Below, piece after piece: positions 8,757 through 18,312 of a stretch of DNA of 64,000 nucleotides. Position 1 is the stretch's first letter. Every line of letters starts with the position of its first letter. The translations under genes and the position numbers were made by a program. Under the pieces are notes generated by a model that worked only from the letters and a program-made list of their open reading frames with translations, did not search any database and was not told the DNA's origin. The stretch is from Mucilaginibacter robiniae (GTDB taxonomy: Bacteria; Bacteroidota; Bacteroidia; Sphingobacteriales; Sphingobacteriaceae): positions 2,046,001-2,110,000 of the forward strand of contig NZ_CP051682.1 of assembly GCF_012849215.1 (NCBI RefSeq). The letters are read 5' to 3'.

Positions 8757-9824
8757 TTAGTTGATGATAATATGGTTCATGGATAATTCTTTGGCAAAGT
8801 CGGTGCAGAGGTTAAAGGCGGTTTGCGCGCGCTGCAGGGCAGTGCCATCCATGATGGACTTGAGTTTTGCCTCACCGTCTTTATAGTTCCGAACGTTCTG
8901 AAAGTACCCGGTAACGGCGTTGTACGCGCCAAACAGGGTACCTTTGGTGGTTTCCTGCTGCTGCGAAGGTGCGCTTAGGGCATACTCGTACACTTTGTCC
9001 ACCATGTTGGTATAGACGGCGGACAGTTCATCCGTGTGGCCCTTGAGCAAGTGGTCAAGCGTTTCCCGGTTCGGCACCATCGCCACTTCAATCAGGTGTT
9101 TGACTTCCTGATCCGAGATGTGCACTTTCGCCCACTGGTTAAAAATACCGCTCAGTTCATCGCTCAGGCGGTGCGCGATGCCCATCAGTTTATGTGCTTC
9201 AGCCAAACGCTCCTTGGCACCGTTAGTATGCCTTATCTTCACGGCGTTGGTGTGGTCACGCATGGCTGCATTCAAAGTGTTATTGCAGACCACGCGCACG
9301 GGCGTAAAGGCCGCGGTAATGCTCCCGTAGCCGTCATGCGAGGTGGTCAGGAACAGGTACTTTTCGATGCAGTCCTCCCGGCCTACCCGGATGTAGCCAG
9401 GCAGCTTGGCCGTAATAAAGATGCGCTCGCCCTGCCCTAATGCGCCTGCGGTCTCGTACTGAATACCCTCGCCGCCGACAATGCTGTCAAAAAAGGTAAA
9501 GGCGTCCACGTTCTGCACGACTTCATAGTCCTTGCCCACCACGCCTAAGACGGCATGGTTGTCATTGCGGACGGTGGCATAGTAACGGGGTACGGCGATA
9601 TGCGGCGTAGCAAATACGGTATCAAGTTCGGCCAGTTCGTTTTCCAAACCGCGGGTAAACAGCGGACGCTTTTCTACAGTGTAGTCGAGACCTGCGAAAC
9701 GCAGGGCTTCTGCGCTGGTCGGGTAATCTTCAACAATCTGGCCTAAGCCGTGCCATGCTTTTTCTTTCCGGCTGAAAAAGCTGTATTCATTGGTATTGGG
9801 GTTGATAGCGAGGTTGTGTCCCAT
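8757..9824 (-). CDS. DUF932 domain protein (phage/plasmid-related, TIGR03299-like)
   Basis: A 355-residue protein opening MGHNLAINPNTNEYSFFSRK with the family hallmark KAWHGLGQIVEDYPTSAEAL and later YEVVQNVDAFTFFDSIVG and LTTSHDGYGSITAAFTPVRV VCNNTLNAAM. Homologues occur in phages, plasmids and integrative elements and often sit beside ssb; their role is unknown, perhaps DNA metabolism. Here it lies between SSB and the PRTRC genes, supporting the view that 4.7-10.3 kb is a mobile-element module. Confidence 0.88.
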   Translation of the reverse strand: MGHNLAINPNTNEYSFFSRKEKAWHGLGQIVEDYPTSAEALRFAGLDYTVEKRPLFTRGLENELAELDTVFATPHIAVPRYYATVRNDNHAVLGVVGKDYEVVQNVDAFTFFDSIVGGEGIQYETAGALGQGERIFITAKLPGYIRVGREDCIEKYLFLTTSHDGYGSITAAFTPVRVVCNNTLNAAMRDHTNAVKIRHTNGAKERLAEAHKLMGIAHRLSDELSGIFNQWAKVHISDQEVKHLIEVAMVPNRETLDHLLKGHTDELSAVYTNMVDKVYEYALSAPSQQQETTKGTLFGAYNAVTGYFQNVRNYKDGEAKLKSIMDGTALQRAQTAFNLCTDFAKELSMNHIIIN

Positions 9825-9893
9825 GATGTTTTCGAAATGAGGGGAGCATGTTCACACTCCCGGTGATTTAAATTGAGAATGAAATAGAATTAC

Positions 9894-10280
9894 TTAGAAT
9901 GGCAGGTCGTCATCGTCTGCTGCGGTGTTTGCGGCTTTGGTTGTTTCTGCTGTTTCGGCTGTTTCCGCTTTAGCGGTGGTGGAAAACAACTTGATGGTGT
10001 CTACATTGCAGACCAGTCTCGGATGAACGTTACCTTCGCGGTCTGTCCATGCTTCGGCTTCCATCCATCCTGAAACTTCTACAACGGCACCTTTGGTCAG
10101 GTAATCGGCCAGTCCCGGATTAATCCAGTAGGCACAATCCACAAAGGCCGTCTTTTCGCGTTTTTCTCCTGCTTTGGTCTTGTAGCGTTGATTTAATGCT
10201 ACGGTGAAGTTGGTTACTTTTTTGTCGCCTTTGGTCGTGGCAACTTCAGCTTGTGCGGTTAATCTTCCTGTGAATAACAT
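9894..10280 (-). CDS. ssb: Single-stranded DNA-binding protein
   Basis: OB-fold SSB of 128 residues. It opens MLFTGRLTAQAEVATTKGDK, with the family core VTNFTVALNQRYK, ...KTAFVDCAYWINPGLADYLT, KGAVVEVSGWMEAEAWTDRE and VCNVDTIKLF. A low-complexity Ala/Thr/Glu linker leads to an acidic tip ADDDDLPF, the expected interaction tail for replication and repair partners. It is shorter than housekeeping SSBs and is the first gene of the minus-strand cassette, so it is probably the element's own copy. Confidence 0.9.
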   Translation of the reverse strand: MLFTGRLTAQAEVATTKGDKKVTNFTVALNQRYKTKAGEKREKTAFVDCAYWINPGLADYLTKGAVVEVSGWMEAEAWTDREGNVHPRLVCNVDTIKLFSTTAKAETAETAETTKAANTAADDDDLPF

Positions 10281-10931
10281 AAACTTGAGTTTTTAGTGAA
10301 TAAATTTTTGTTTGCTTTTCTTTTTCGGGTCGTGTCTTTTTTGTGGTGATTTTTTCAAAAGAAAAACCGGAAAAAAGAAAGCAATAGGAAGTGCCGGCTG
10401 TGCAGCAGGGAGGAAACGGAATAAGTCCCGGAGGGTGGCGGCGTGAGGTACGAACGCAGCCATTATGCCGTAGTCTCCTTGCCACCCAACATGGTTGCCG
10501 GCAAGATATTAGCTGCGCTTTTGCCCGGTTTGAAGGTGAAAATCAACTCATACCAACAGCAAAATGCCTCATAGCTGCGCGCCAGCCGGAAACATGGGCC
10601 TGGCGGACGCAGGGGCGCGAAAGAAGGGTTCGGCGAGCGGAAGCGTTCCGCTTACTTTGGGGTCTGGTGCGGGGGAAGGCGGCAGACAGGCGTATGCTGC
10701 GGGAGGAAAAACAGGTGCTGCCGGTAACGGCGTACACAAAGCACTTGTTTTTACGGACAGGAAAGCATCAGGGATACAAGCGGCATGTGTGACTTGTTGT
10801 CCGTGAGTTAAGTAAGCGGACTTTACAAATGTTCTTTGTAATAACTGATTATCTGGTGAATGGAAACACCATTCCATCTATTTGAACAGATGAAAACACT
10901 TTCCTCATTTATGCAGGTGGCATCTCCATGA
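10281..10931. other. Gene-free region upstream of the cassette and ahead of the intron
   Basis: About 650 bases. Overlapping frames on both strands have arginine/cysteine-rich compositions unlike proteins. The stretch contains several inverted repeats: GGGTGGC ... GCCACCC around 10433-10489, AGCGGAA-GCG-TTCCGCT around 10640, and GAATGG-AAACA-CCATTC around 10858. Such repeat-rich non-coding DNA next to ssb could hold an origin, a structured RNA or the cassette promoter, but none is demonstrated. Confidence 0.35.
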
Positions 10932-11359
10932 GTGCAGCAGGGAAGAAAGCAAGTAAGAATGGAATCTGACATTCAATCCTTTGCAAGTGTAGAGGTATGC
11001 GTAGGCGACGAACCTATGTTTGAATCACCGTCACGATCAACAAGCCTACTCAGATTATTCAACCACGGTTGTAAGGCTTGCCCAAAATGGGAATGGTTAC
11101 AGGATTGATGGTTATGTCGTCCATCAATCGTTCAAACGATTGTAACCCGGTGAAGAATAGGACGCTAACCCTTTGTCAATTAATGACCATACAGATAATT
11201 GGAACAAGGTAATCTTGTTAAGGCTCTGCAATCGCAGAGGGAAGCCATCCTCATGCCTTAGCAAGAAAAGATTGGGTAAAAAGCAAATGCTTTTGGGAAA
11301 GCCAAAGGATAGGCAGACGTACCCACGACGTTAATGATAGATTTAGTAAGTAGCAGTTT

Positions 11360-13042
11360 ATGACGATGAACACGGCAATACGACCGATGTATGAATGGAA
11401 AACAATTAACTGGACGAAAGTCCAGCGTAATGTTTTCAAGCTGCAAAAACGGATTTATCAGGCAAGCATGCGCGGAGATATAATATCTATGCGCAAACTA
11501 CAAAAACTGTTATTGAAATCTAAAGCTGCCAAGCTATTGGCGGTTAGGAAAGTAACGCAGGACAATCAAGGCAAGAAAACAGCGGGTATTGATGGTATAA
11601 GAAAACTAACGCCGGTGCAGCGAATGAAGCTTAGCAACCAAGACTTATTGGAAGCAAACGTTAAACCAACTCGCCGGATATGGATTCCGAAACCAAACAG
11701 TGATGAAAAGCGGCCTTTGGGCATCCCCGTTATGAAAGACCGTGCTGCACAAGCATTGGTTAAATTAGCCCTTGAACCCGAATGGGAAGCCAGGTTTGAA
11801 CCAAATAGTTACGGGTTTAGGCTTGGTCGCTCAGTCCACGATGCTATAGAAGCGATCTTTTTATCGATCAAAAGCAAGCCAAAGTATGTATTAGATGCCG
11901 ATATCGAGAAATGCTTTGATAAAATCAGTCATGAAAAACTGTTAACAAAGTTAAATACCATTCCCAGCCTAAGAAGATTGATCAGGGCTTGGTTAAAAGC
12001 CGGGGTGTTAGAGGATAATGTATTTAATCAGACTGAACAAGGCACGCCGCAAGGCGGTGTGATTTCTCCATTGTTGGCTAACATTGCATTACACGGCATG
12101 GAGCAAATCGTTAAAGAGAAATTCCCTGTTCGTGGCGGCCCAATACTTATTAGATATGCTGATGACTTCTTAATCTTTCATAAAGATCTTGCGGTTATAA
12201 ATCATTGTAAGGCAACTATAGAATTATGGCTTACAGATATTGATTTAAACCTAAAGAAGGAAAAGACGAGAATTGCACACACCTTACTACAGGATGAACA
12301 TGGCAACCGGGGGTTCGACTTCTTAGGTATGCACATTGGCCAATACAATGTTGGCAAAACGCATACAGGGAAAAGCAACTATGGAAAGCCTCTCGGCTTC
12401 AAAACCTTCATTAGGCCATCGAAAAAGTCTCAAAAGAAACAACATAAAGCCATACAAAACATTGTACGTCGTAATCGTACGATCGAACAAGAACGCCTGA
12501 TAGAACAACTTAATCCTGTCATAAGAGGATGGAGTAAGTTTCATTCGACAGTTGTATCGAAGAAGGTGTTTAGTAATATGTCACACAAGTTGTTTCAGTC
12601 TTTGAGGCGATGGGCGAACCGAAGACACCCGAACAAGACCCAAACTTGGGTAAACCGCAAATACTGGCGACTGGAAACCGGTCGTTGGACATTTGCTGCT
12701 CGTAAAGGTAAGCCGCTTAGGCTCTACAGTGAAACTCCAATCATCAGGCACATCAAAGTTAAAGAGAACCGCTCACCATACGACGGTGACTGGTCTTATT
12801 GGGGAGCCAGGCTTGGCAGATACCCTACGTTATCAAACAGAAAAGCCATGCTTTTGAGGAAACAGAAAGGTCGATGTTCAATATGCAAATTACAGTTTAC
12901 GTTAGGCGATGATATGGATACCGACCATATTATTCCTTTGCATTTGGGTGGAAATGATGTATGGGCTAATGTGCAATTATTGCACGCCCATTGTCATATC
13001 ACCAAAACGAGGAATGACAGCTTGCTTCATATAAATGATTAA
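11360..13042 (+). CDS. ltrA: Group II intron reverse transcriptase/maturase with HNH endonuclease
   Basis: Multifunctional intron-encoded protein of 560 residues. An N-terminal RT-associated segment (about 1-60) is followed by the RT fingers/palm with VLDADIEKCFDKI (about 178-190), QGTPQGGVISPLLANI (about 227-242) and the catalytic YADD at 266-269. The maturase domain X lies at about 370-450 (LNPVIRGWSKFHSTVVSKKV). A C-terminal HNH nuclease has CSICKLQF, DTDHIIPLHLGG and LLHAHCHITKTRND. All catalytic motifs are intact and the length is full, so the intron is probably active. The ORF lies in intron domain IV. Confidence 0.95.
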   Translation: MTMNTAIRPMYEWKTINWTKVQRNVFKLQKRIYQASMRGDIISMRKLQKLLLKSKAAKLLAVRKVTQDNQGKKTAGIDGIRKLTPVQRMKLSNQDLLEANVKPTRRIWIPKPNSDEKRPLGIPVMKDRAAQALVKLALEPEWEARFEPNSYGFRLGRSVHDAIEAIFLSIKSKPKYVLDADIEKCFDKISHEKLLTKLNTIPSLRRLIRAWLKAGVLEDNVFNQTEQGTPQGGVISPLLANIALHGMEQIVKEKFPVRGGPILIRYADDFLIFHKDLAVINHCKATIELWLTDIDLNLKKEKTRIAHTLLQDEHGNRGFDFLGMHIGQYNVGKTHTGKSNYGKPLGFKTFIRPSKKSQKKQHKAIQNIVRRNRTIEQERLIEQLNPVIRGWSKFHSTVVSKKVFSNMSHKLFQSLRRWANRRHPNKTQTWVNRKYWRLETGRWTFAARKGKPLRLYSETPIIRHIKVKENRSPYDGDWSYWGARLGRYPTLSNRKAMLLRKQKGRCSICKLQFTLGDDMDTDHIIPLHLGGNDVWANVQLLHAHCHITKTRNDSLLHIND

Positions 13043-13050
13043 CGGACGAG

Positions 13051-13116
13051 GAGCCGTGTGAAGGGAAACTTTCATGCACGGTTTTGAAGACCAGCCGTAG
13101 AGGCGACTCTACGGCT
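13051..13116 (+). ncRNA. Group II intron domains V and VI
   Basis: The catalytic hairpin (13051-13084) pairs GAGCCGTGTGAA with TTCATGCACGGTTT around a GGAAAC-type loop, the usual form of bacterial domain V. The domain VI hairpin follows with a ten-base-pair stem and a GCGA loop; the branch-point adenosine is expected on its 3' side. Confidence 0.8.
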
Positions 13117-13142
13117 GAGTTTAATCCTTTGAAAAAGATATA

Positions 13143-13364
13143 ATGAAGAGCCCGGCCCGAAGGGGATGCCCAAAGAGATTACCCAAAGTTTTCGGAAGAG
13201 GTATTAAATTTTTCATAACTCAACGCCTGGAAGCGCTGGAATGGGAATCGTTGTTTTCTGATGTTCAAAGCAAAATTACCTTCATCCCATTTACTGCACG
13301 TAAATTGATAAAGCACGGCCCGGTTGCTGCGCTGACCACCGGATACCGACGCGAATCTTTCTGA
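13143..13364 (+). CDS. Small hypothetical ORF after the intron
   Basis: A 73-codon frame just downstream of the intron (MKSPARRGCPKRLPKVFGRG). Its family is not recognised. It is basic, with no membrane segment. The same frame continues open after its TGA (13362-13364) to 13559, so the two could be pieces of one broken gene. Low confidence that it is expressed. Confidence 0.25.
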   Translation: MKSPARRGCPKRLPKVFGRGIKFFITQRLEALEWESLFSDVQSKITFIPFTARKLIKHGPVAALTTGYRRESF

Positions 13365-13406
13365 ATAAATAAACAATTATTGAAAGCAGGGCTTTGTACA
13401 AATCCA

Positions 13407-13559
13407 ATGACGCTGAATAGCGTTGCCACATACGCCGCATTTGATAAAAAATATAAGGTTATGGGTTTGATGACCGCATCGATGCCTCATCCGTTTGGAA
13501 AGGGTGGTTGGTTCAACCGAAAATCTTTATTCCGCATGGCAGTAAACTTAATTCTTTAA
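13407..13559 (+). CDS. Small hypothetical ORF or gene fragment
   Basis: A 50-codon frame (MTLNSVATYAAFDKKYKVMG) ending FRMAVNLIL, one base before the convergent histidine-kinase stop. Composition is protein-like (FGKGGWFNRKSLF), but the family is not recognised and it is probably the C-terminal remnant of a longer gene, since the frame is also open upstream to 13365. Confidence 0.3.
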   Translation: MTLNSVATYAAFDKKYKVMGLMTASMPHPFGKGGWFNRKSLFRMAVNLIL

Positions 13560-15272
13560 CTAACCTGCCGTCACAGGCAGACTAAACCAGAAAATACTGC
13601 CTTCACCAGGCTTGCTGTTTACGCCAATTTGCCCCCCGTGCCTTCTGATGATCTCTGCACACAGGTACAGACCAAAACCCGAAACAGCATGCGTATAGCT
13701 GTTCTTTACCCGGTAAAAGCGGTCAAACACATATTGCTGATCCTGCGGAGCAATGCCTACGCCTTCATCCCTGATTTGTACTTCAACCAGGTTCTGAAGA
13801 ACACGGCAACCAACATAAATCGTGCTTTGATCCGGAGAATACTTAACGGCGTTCGTAATGAAATTCTGTAAAACCTGGCTGATCTTATCGCGGTCCGCTG
13901 AAATTTCAACATTAACCACCGGATCAAAGGCGAAGTGATGGGTCATTATGGTACTCTGCATTTCTTCCTCCACCTCCCGGATCAGCCCCGCCATATCGAA
14001 GGTGGTATGGTCAATATGCATCTGGCCGGACTCCAGCCGCGACACATTGAGAAAGCCGTTGATCAGCGTTGTCATCCGCTGCACCTGGCGCAGGCCCCGG
14101 TCAATCATATTGGTTGCGCGGGTATCTGCCTGCCGGCGAGCTTTCCCTTCCAAAATCTGCAGAAAGCCTTTGAGGGAGGTAAGCGGTGTCTTGAGTTCAT
14201 GGCTGACCATACTGATAAAGTCATTCTTGCGCTGGTCTTCCTCGCGTTGCACAGTCACGTCGGTATTGGTGCCGAACCAGTGCAGGATGTTTCCCCGTTC
14301 ATCTTTAAAGGGAACCGCCCGCGACAGGAACCAGCGGTATTCTCCTGCTGCGCTTAATAAGGGAAAAGTGTCCTCCCAGGATTGACCATCCTGCATACAC
14401 TGTTTGTATTTTTCCGTAACCCAGTCCACATAATCCGGATGATGTACGGTTTGCCAGCCCCAGCCACTCATCTGCTCGGGCGTAGTGCCCGTGTAGGCAT
14501 ACCAGCGCTTGTTATACCAGTAGATCTCACCGGAAGGCTCCGCCATCCATGCCAGTTGGGTGATGTGATCCGTAATGAGCTGCAGGCGTTGCCGGCTGGT
14601 TTCCAGCTCCTGTTGTATGACCCGCAGCTCTTCATTGCTGCTGTGCAGTTCCTCATTGGTCGATTGCAGTTCCTCGTTGATAACAGCCGCTTCTTCATTA
14701 TAGGATTGCAGCTCTTCCCGCTGATCCAGCAGTTGTTCATTAAGTGCTGCAATCTGCGTATGCGCTGCTTCCAGTTCCATAATTTTTTTGCGGAGTTCCA
14801 GCTTATCCATCGCCTGTCTGGCCAGCATCTTTAAAGCGGTTTCCTGAGATGCGCTAAGCTGCCGGGCCGTATGATCAAAAACGCAAAGCGTACCTAAGGC
14901 GAACCCCTCAGCATTGGTCAGCGGAACGCCGGCGTAAAACTGCAGGTTCAGTGCCCTGGCTGCCGGGTTGTCTGCAAAACGCGGATCAGTTCCGGCATTC
15001 TCCACCACCATGATTTCGCTGCCTTCTGAGATAGCGTGCCTGCAAAAGGAAATACGCTGCGGCGATTCGGTAAGTTCAATACCTTTTTTGGCTTTGAACC
15101 AGTGCCGCTCACCGTCCAGAAAGCCCAGGATCACGATGGGTGTCTGGCAGATAGCGGAGGCGAGTTCTGCCAGTTCATCAAAATCACGTTCGGTGGCCGT
15201 ATCCAGGATATGATAGGATTGCAGTGCGGCAAGGCGTTGGGTTTCATCAGCGGAGCGGCTCGTTTCAGACAT
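13560..15272 (-). CDS. GAF-PAS sensor histidine kinase
   Basis: Cytoplasmic sensor kinase, 570 residues from ATG 15272 (MSETSRSADETQRLAALQSY). This start is preferred because the GAF domain begins directly after it, as in related kinases; the longer frame to 15434 adds a non-conserved leader. Order: GAF at about 20-165 (ISFCRHAIS, FYAGVPLTN), a coiled coil at about 165-230 with heptads NEELQSTNEELHSSNEELR, a PAS/PAC at about 232-345, HisKA with phospho-acceptor His358 in FISMVSHELKTPLTSL, and HATPase_c with N box FITNAVKYSPD and G boxes DEGVGIAP and GFGLYL. No receiver domain or response-regulator gene is adjacent. It is divergent from the next kinase across a 260-base shared upstream region, so the two may be regulated together. 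Confidence 0.9.
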   Translation of the reverse strand: MSETSRSADETQRLAALQSYHILDTATERDFDELAELASAICQTPIVILGFLDGERHWFKAKKGIELTESPQRISFCRHAISEGSEIMVVENAGTDPRFADNPAARALNLQFYAGVPLTNAEGFALGTLCVFDHTARQLSASQETALKMLARQAMDKLELRKKIMELEAAHTQIAALNEQLLDQREELQSYNEEAAVINEELQSTNEELHSSNEELRVIQQELETSRQRLQLITDHITQLAWMAEPSGEIYWYNKRWYAYTGTTPEQMSGWGWQTVHHPDYVDWVTEKYKQCMQDGQSWEDTFPLLSAAGEYRWFLSRAVPFKDERGNILHWFGTNTDVTVQREEDQRKNDFISMVSHELKTPLTSLKGFLQILEGKARRQADTRATNMIDRGLRQVQRMTTLINGFLNVSRLESGQMHIDHTTFDMAGLIREVEEEMQSTIMTHHFAFDPVVNVEISADRDKISQVLQNFITNAVKYSPDQSTIYVGCRVLQNLVEVQIRDEGVGIAPQDQQYVFDRFYRVKNSYTHAVSGFGLYLCAEIIRRHGGQIGVNSKPGEGSIFWFSLPVTAG

Positions 15273-15534
15273 GGGTATACAGATCAGTAAAGACAAAGTT
15301 ACTCTATTTATGCCGTTTTTGTTGGGTTTGAAAAGGGTTAAGTACTCGCTTATGCGCCTGTAATTTACAGCTTTCTCACCCTCTGCACCTGCGTTGCCGG
15401 CAGCTGCGCATGAGTTATAGCCTAAATAGTTCATTGCGTTGATTTAGTACTGAGTGAGTCATGCACTGTTATTCAGCAACTGGATTGCTGATTAGCGGAT
15501 TGGAAAACGTAGATTTGATAGTTAATTTAACCTG

Positions 15535-18312
15535 ATGAGCCAACCTCCAGCCCCGTATCTGGGCAGCAATGAACTCTTAGACGTCCTGACCCGTTCCAAG
15601 GATGCCACCGCAATTTACAGCAGCGAAGACCTGCATATCAGCTTTGTGAGCGATGCCATGCTGCGCATCTGGGGCAAAGACCGCAGCGTAGTCGGTAAAA
15701 CTTTTGAACAGGCCCTGCCGGAGATCGTGGGCCAGCCATTCACCCGGCTGCTGCAAATGGTATGGCGCACGGGAGAAACGTACACGGCAACGGATACCCC
15801 GGCGACATTGGAGATAGAGGGCATACTGACGACTTCCTACTTTGATTTTGAATACCGTGCTTTCCGGAATGCTTCCGGCGAGACCTACTGTCTCCTGCAT
15901 ACCGCAACCGATGTAAGCGAGCGGGTGACCAACCGCAGGGCAGTTCAGGAGGCCACAACACAACTCCACCAAACACAGGAAGGCTTACACCAAAGCCATT
16001 CTGAACTCAATGAAGTACAGCAGGCTGCCCGGCAGTTACGGGCTCAGGCAGACGAAAGCGAGTTTAAGTACCGTTCAGTAATCGATCAGTCTCCGGCGGC
16101 TATCATCATCTTCAGAGGTCCGGAACTGTATATTGATGCCGCCAATGCCCCGATGCTGCAACTGCTCGACCAGCCGGCTACGATTATTGGTCACCCTTTA
16201 TTGACTGCCATTCCGGAACTCGCAGGCCAGCCGGCCTGCGAACTGCTGTACGATATTTATAAAACAGGAAAGCCGGCTTACGGCTACGAGACTCCTGTTC
16301 AGCTCAAACGCAACGGACAGGTGGAAACCAGCTATTTCAACTTCTCTTATACGCCGCTTATTGAAGGGGGACAGATCACCGGCATTGTGGATATGGCCGT
16401 AGAAGTCACGGAACAGGTGAAAGCACGGCATGGACTGGAGCAGGCGCTGGCAGCGGGTCGGGCGCTGGCGAATAAGCTGACCGAAAGCGAATCCCGCCTG
16501 CAGAGCATCATCAATACGATGGCCGAAGGCATGGGCATTATCAACAATGCAGGAGATATTGTTTTTGTCAACCCAATGGCGCAACGCATTCTGGGTTTAC
16601 ACACCGACGAGATCACCCAGCGTACCTACGGCGATGCCCGGTGGCAGAACCTGCGGCTGGACGGAACGTTACTTCCGGATGAAGAACATCCCATGGCTGT
16701 CATGATGGCTGCTCAGAAACCCGTATATGATATGGAAATCGGGGTACAACCGCCCGATGCTGAAAGATTCTACATTTCAATTAATGCCGCACCGCTCTAT
16801 GATGCAGATGGTAACCTGAACGGCGGGGTAGCCACGTTCATGGATGTTACGCAACGGCGTAAGATGCTCAATCAACTGACCGAAAGTGAGAGCCGCTTCC
16901 GCAAACTGGTTGAGCAGGCGCCGGTCGCTATCCTGGTTTTCAGGGGCGAGGCTATGGTGTTTGATGTGGTCAATGACAATATGCTGAAGGTGCTGGGAAA
17001 AGATAAAAGCATTGTCGGCAGAACGTTGCTGGAGGGATTGCCTGAGATTGCCGGACAGCCGGTTCTGGATGCTTTGTACCGTGTTTATCATACCGGTGAA
17101 CCTTTTACCGGGCACGATATCCCGGTCAACCTCAACCGGAACGGCAAATCAGAAGAGTGCTACTTCAACGTCAGCTATACTCCCTTGTTTGAAGGCGACC
17201 GGATCACCGGCGTACTGGAAGTCGCCAGCGAGGTGACGGTGCAGGTGCTGGCCCATAAAGCGGTGGAACAGGCTGAGGAACAGCTTCGCCTGGCTATTGC
17301 CTCTGCAGAACTGGGCACCTGGTCCATCAATGCGGAAACCAGGCAGTTCATCCCCTCCCCCCGCTTAAAGGAACTGTTCGGTTATCATCCTAATGAAGAA
17401 ATGCCGTATGAAGCGGCACTCGACCAGGTTGCCGCTGATCACCGCGCACGGGTATCCGAGGCTGTTGAAGCGGCGATTACGCACAACGAGAGTTATGAAC
17501 TGGAATACCCGATCATCGGTTACCATGACGGGAAAGAAAGATGGGTCCGGGCTACCGGCCGTCTTTATGCAGCCACCAGTTCGTCAGCAGCTCATTTTTC
17601 AGGCACCATCCAGGATATCACAGACCGGAAGCTGGACGAGCAGCGCAGGCTGGACTTTATCGGCATTGTCAGCCATGAACTCCGTTCACCGCTCACCTCC
17701 CTGAACGGGTATGTGCAGATGCTTAGCTTAAAAGCCAAGAAGGATGAGGACTTACCGGGAAGAGACATTCTTGTCAAGGCTCAGCGCCAGATCGACCGGA
17801 TGCGTTCGCTGATCAGCGGTTTTCTGGATGTGGCACGCATAGGTGAAGGGAAAATTCAGCTTAACTGTACCTGTTTTGATATGGCGGAACTCGTCAAGCA
17901 GGCAGAAGAAGAGTCTCTGGCTACCGTTACGTCTCACCGGGTCATTTTCCATCCTGTGGAGCATACACCGGTGAAGGCCGACCGTGATAAAATTGAGCAG
18001 GTGCTCCTCAACTTTATCAATAACGCCGTCAAATACTCGCCGCAGGGCAGCGACATTAATGTCTCCTGCACCAGTAACGGTCCTACAGTAAAAGTTTGTG
18101 TCAGTGATCAGGGGATGGGCATAGCGCCGCCTGATCAGCCGCATGTATTCGGCCGTTTTTACCGGGTGGAAAGCGAGAGAATGAAGCTGACCAAAGGTTT
18201 TGGTATCGGTTTGTACATCTGTAAGGAAATTATCGAGAAGCACCACGGAAGCATCGGAGTGAACAGCGTACCGGATAAAGGCAGCGAGTTCTGGTTTGAA
18301 TTACCTTTGTAA
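15535..18312 (+). CDS. Multi-PAS sensor histidine kinase
   Basis: Soluble sensor kinase of 925 residues with no transmembrane segment. It contains a tandem of PAS domains. At least three share one template, with the repeated elements (V/I)GxxLLxxxPELAGQPxxxLL, TGxPxxGxxxPVxLxRNG and YFNxSYTPLxEGxxITG, starting near residues 15, 180 and 455. A different PAS lies at about 320-440 and a PAS_3-like domain at about 580-690. HisKA follows with His714 in FIGIVSHELRSPLTSL, then HATPase_c (FINNAVKYSPQ, DQGMGIAP, GFGIGLYIC). The internal PAS duplication suggests ligand or redox sensing of one kind with several copies. No partner regulator is nearby. Confidence 0.9.
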   Translation: MSQPPAPYLGSNELLDVLTRSKDATAIYSSEDLHISFVSDAMLRIWGKDRSVVGKTFEQALPEIVGQPFTRLLQMVWRTGETYTATDTPATLEIEGILTTSYFDFEYRAFRNASGETYCLLHTATDVSERVTNRRAVQEATTQLHQTQEGLHQSHSELNEVQQAARQLRAQADESEFKYRSVIDQSPAAIIIFRGPELYIDAANAPMLQLLDQPATIIGHPLLTAIPELAGQPACELLYDIYKTGKPAYGYETPVQLKRNGQVETSYFNFSYTPLIEGGQITGIVDMAVEVTEQVKARHGLEQALAAGRALANKLTESESRLQSIINTMAEGMGIINNAGDIVFVNPMAQRILGLHTDEITQRTYGDARWQNLRLDGTLLPDEEHPMAVMMAAQKPVYDMEIGVQPPDAERFYISINAAPLYDADGNLNGGVATFMDVTQRRKMLNQLTESESRFRKLVEQAPVAILVFRGEAMVFDVVNDNMLKVLGKDKSIVGRTLLEGLPEIAGQPVLDALYRVYHTGEPFTGHDIPVNLNRNGKSEECYFNVSYTPLFEGDRITGVLEVASEVTVQVLAHKAVEQAEEQLRLAIASAELGTWSINAETRQFIPSPRLKELFGYHPNEEMPYEAALDQVAADHRARVSEAVEAAITHNESYELEYPIIGYHDGKERWVRATGRLYAATSSSAAHFSGTIQDITDRKLDEQRRLDFIGIVSHELRSPLTSLNGYVQMLSLKAKKDEDLPGRDILVKAQRQIDRMRSLISGFLDVARIGEGKIQLNCTCFDMAELVKQAEEESLATVTSHRVIFHPVEHTPVKADRDKIEQVLLNFINNAVKYSPQGSDINVSCTSNGPTVKVCVSDQGMGIAPPDQPHVFGRFYRVESERMKLTKGFGIGLYICKEIIEKHHGSIGVNSVPDKGSEFWFELPL

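Larger units (their letters stand above)
10932..13125 (+). mobile_element. Group II intron with encoded maturase
   Basis: Mobile retro-element made of a ribozyme and its reverse transcriptase. The 3' end is well defined: a domain V hairpin starts at 13051 (GAGCCGTGTGAAGGGAAACT) and a domain VI stem AGCCGTAGAG-gcga-CTCTACGGCT lies at 13093-13116, followed by a purine-rich tail and the junction near 13125. The 5' end is placed at GTGCAG (10932), which fits the GUGYG-type start only approximately; it is the weaker boundary. Between it and the ORF are about 430 bases with many short helices, as expected for domains I-IV. The flanking DNA shows no clearly split gene. Confidence 0.75.

Noticed and set aside
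10391..10877. Three overlapping frames of 80-133 codons on both strands
   Set aside because: Compositions are Arg/Cys/Trp-rich and mutually overlapping, typical of non-coding G+C-rich DNA; no start signal or family.
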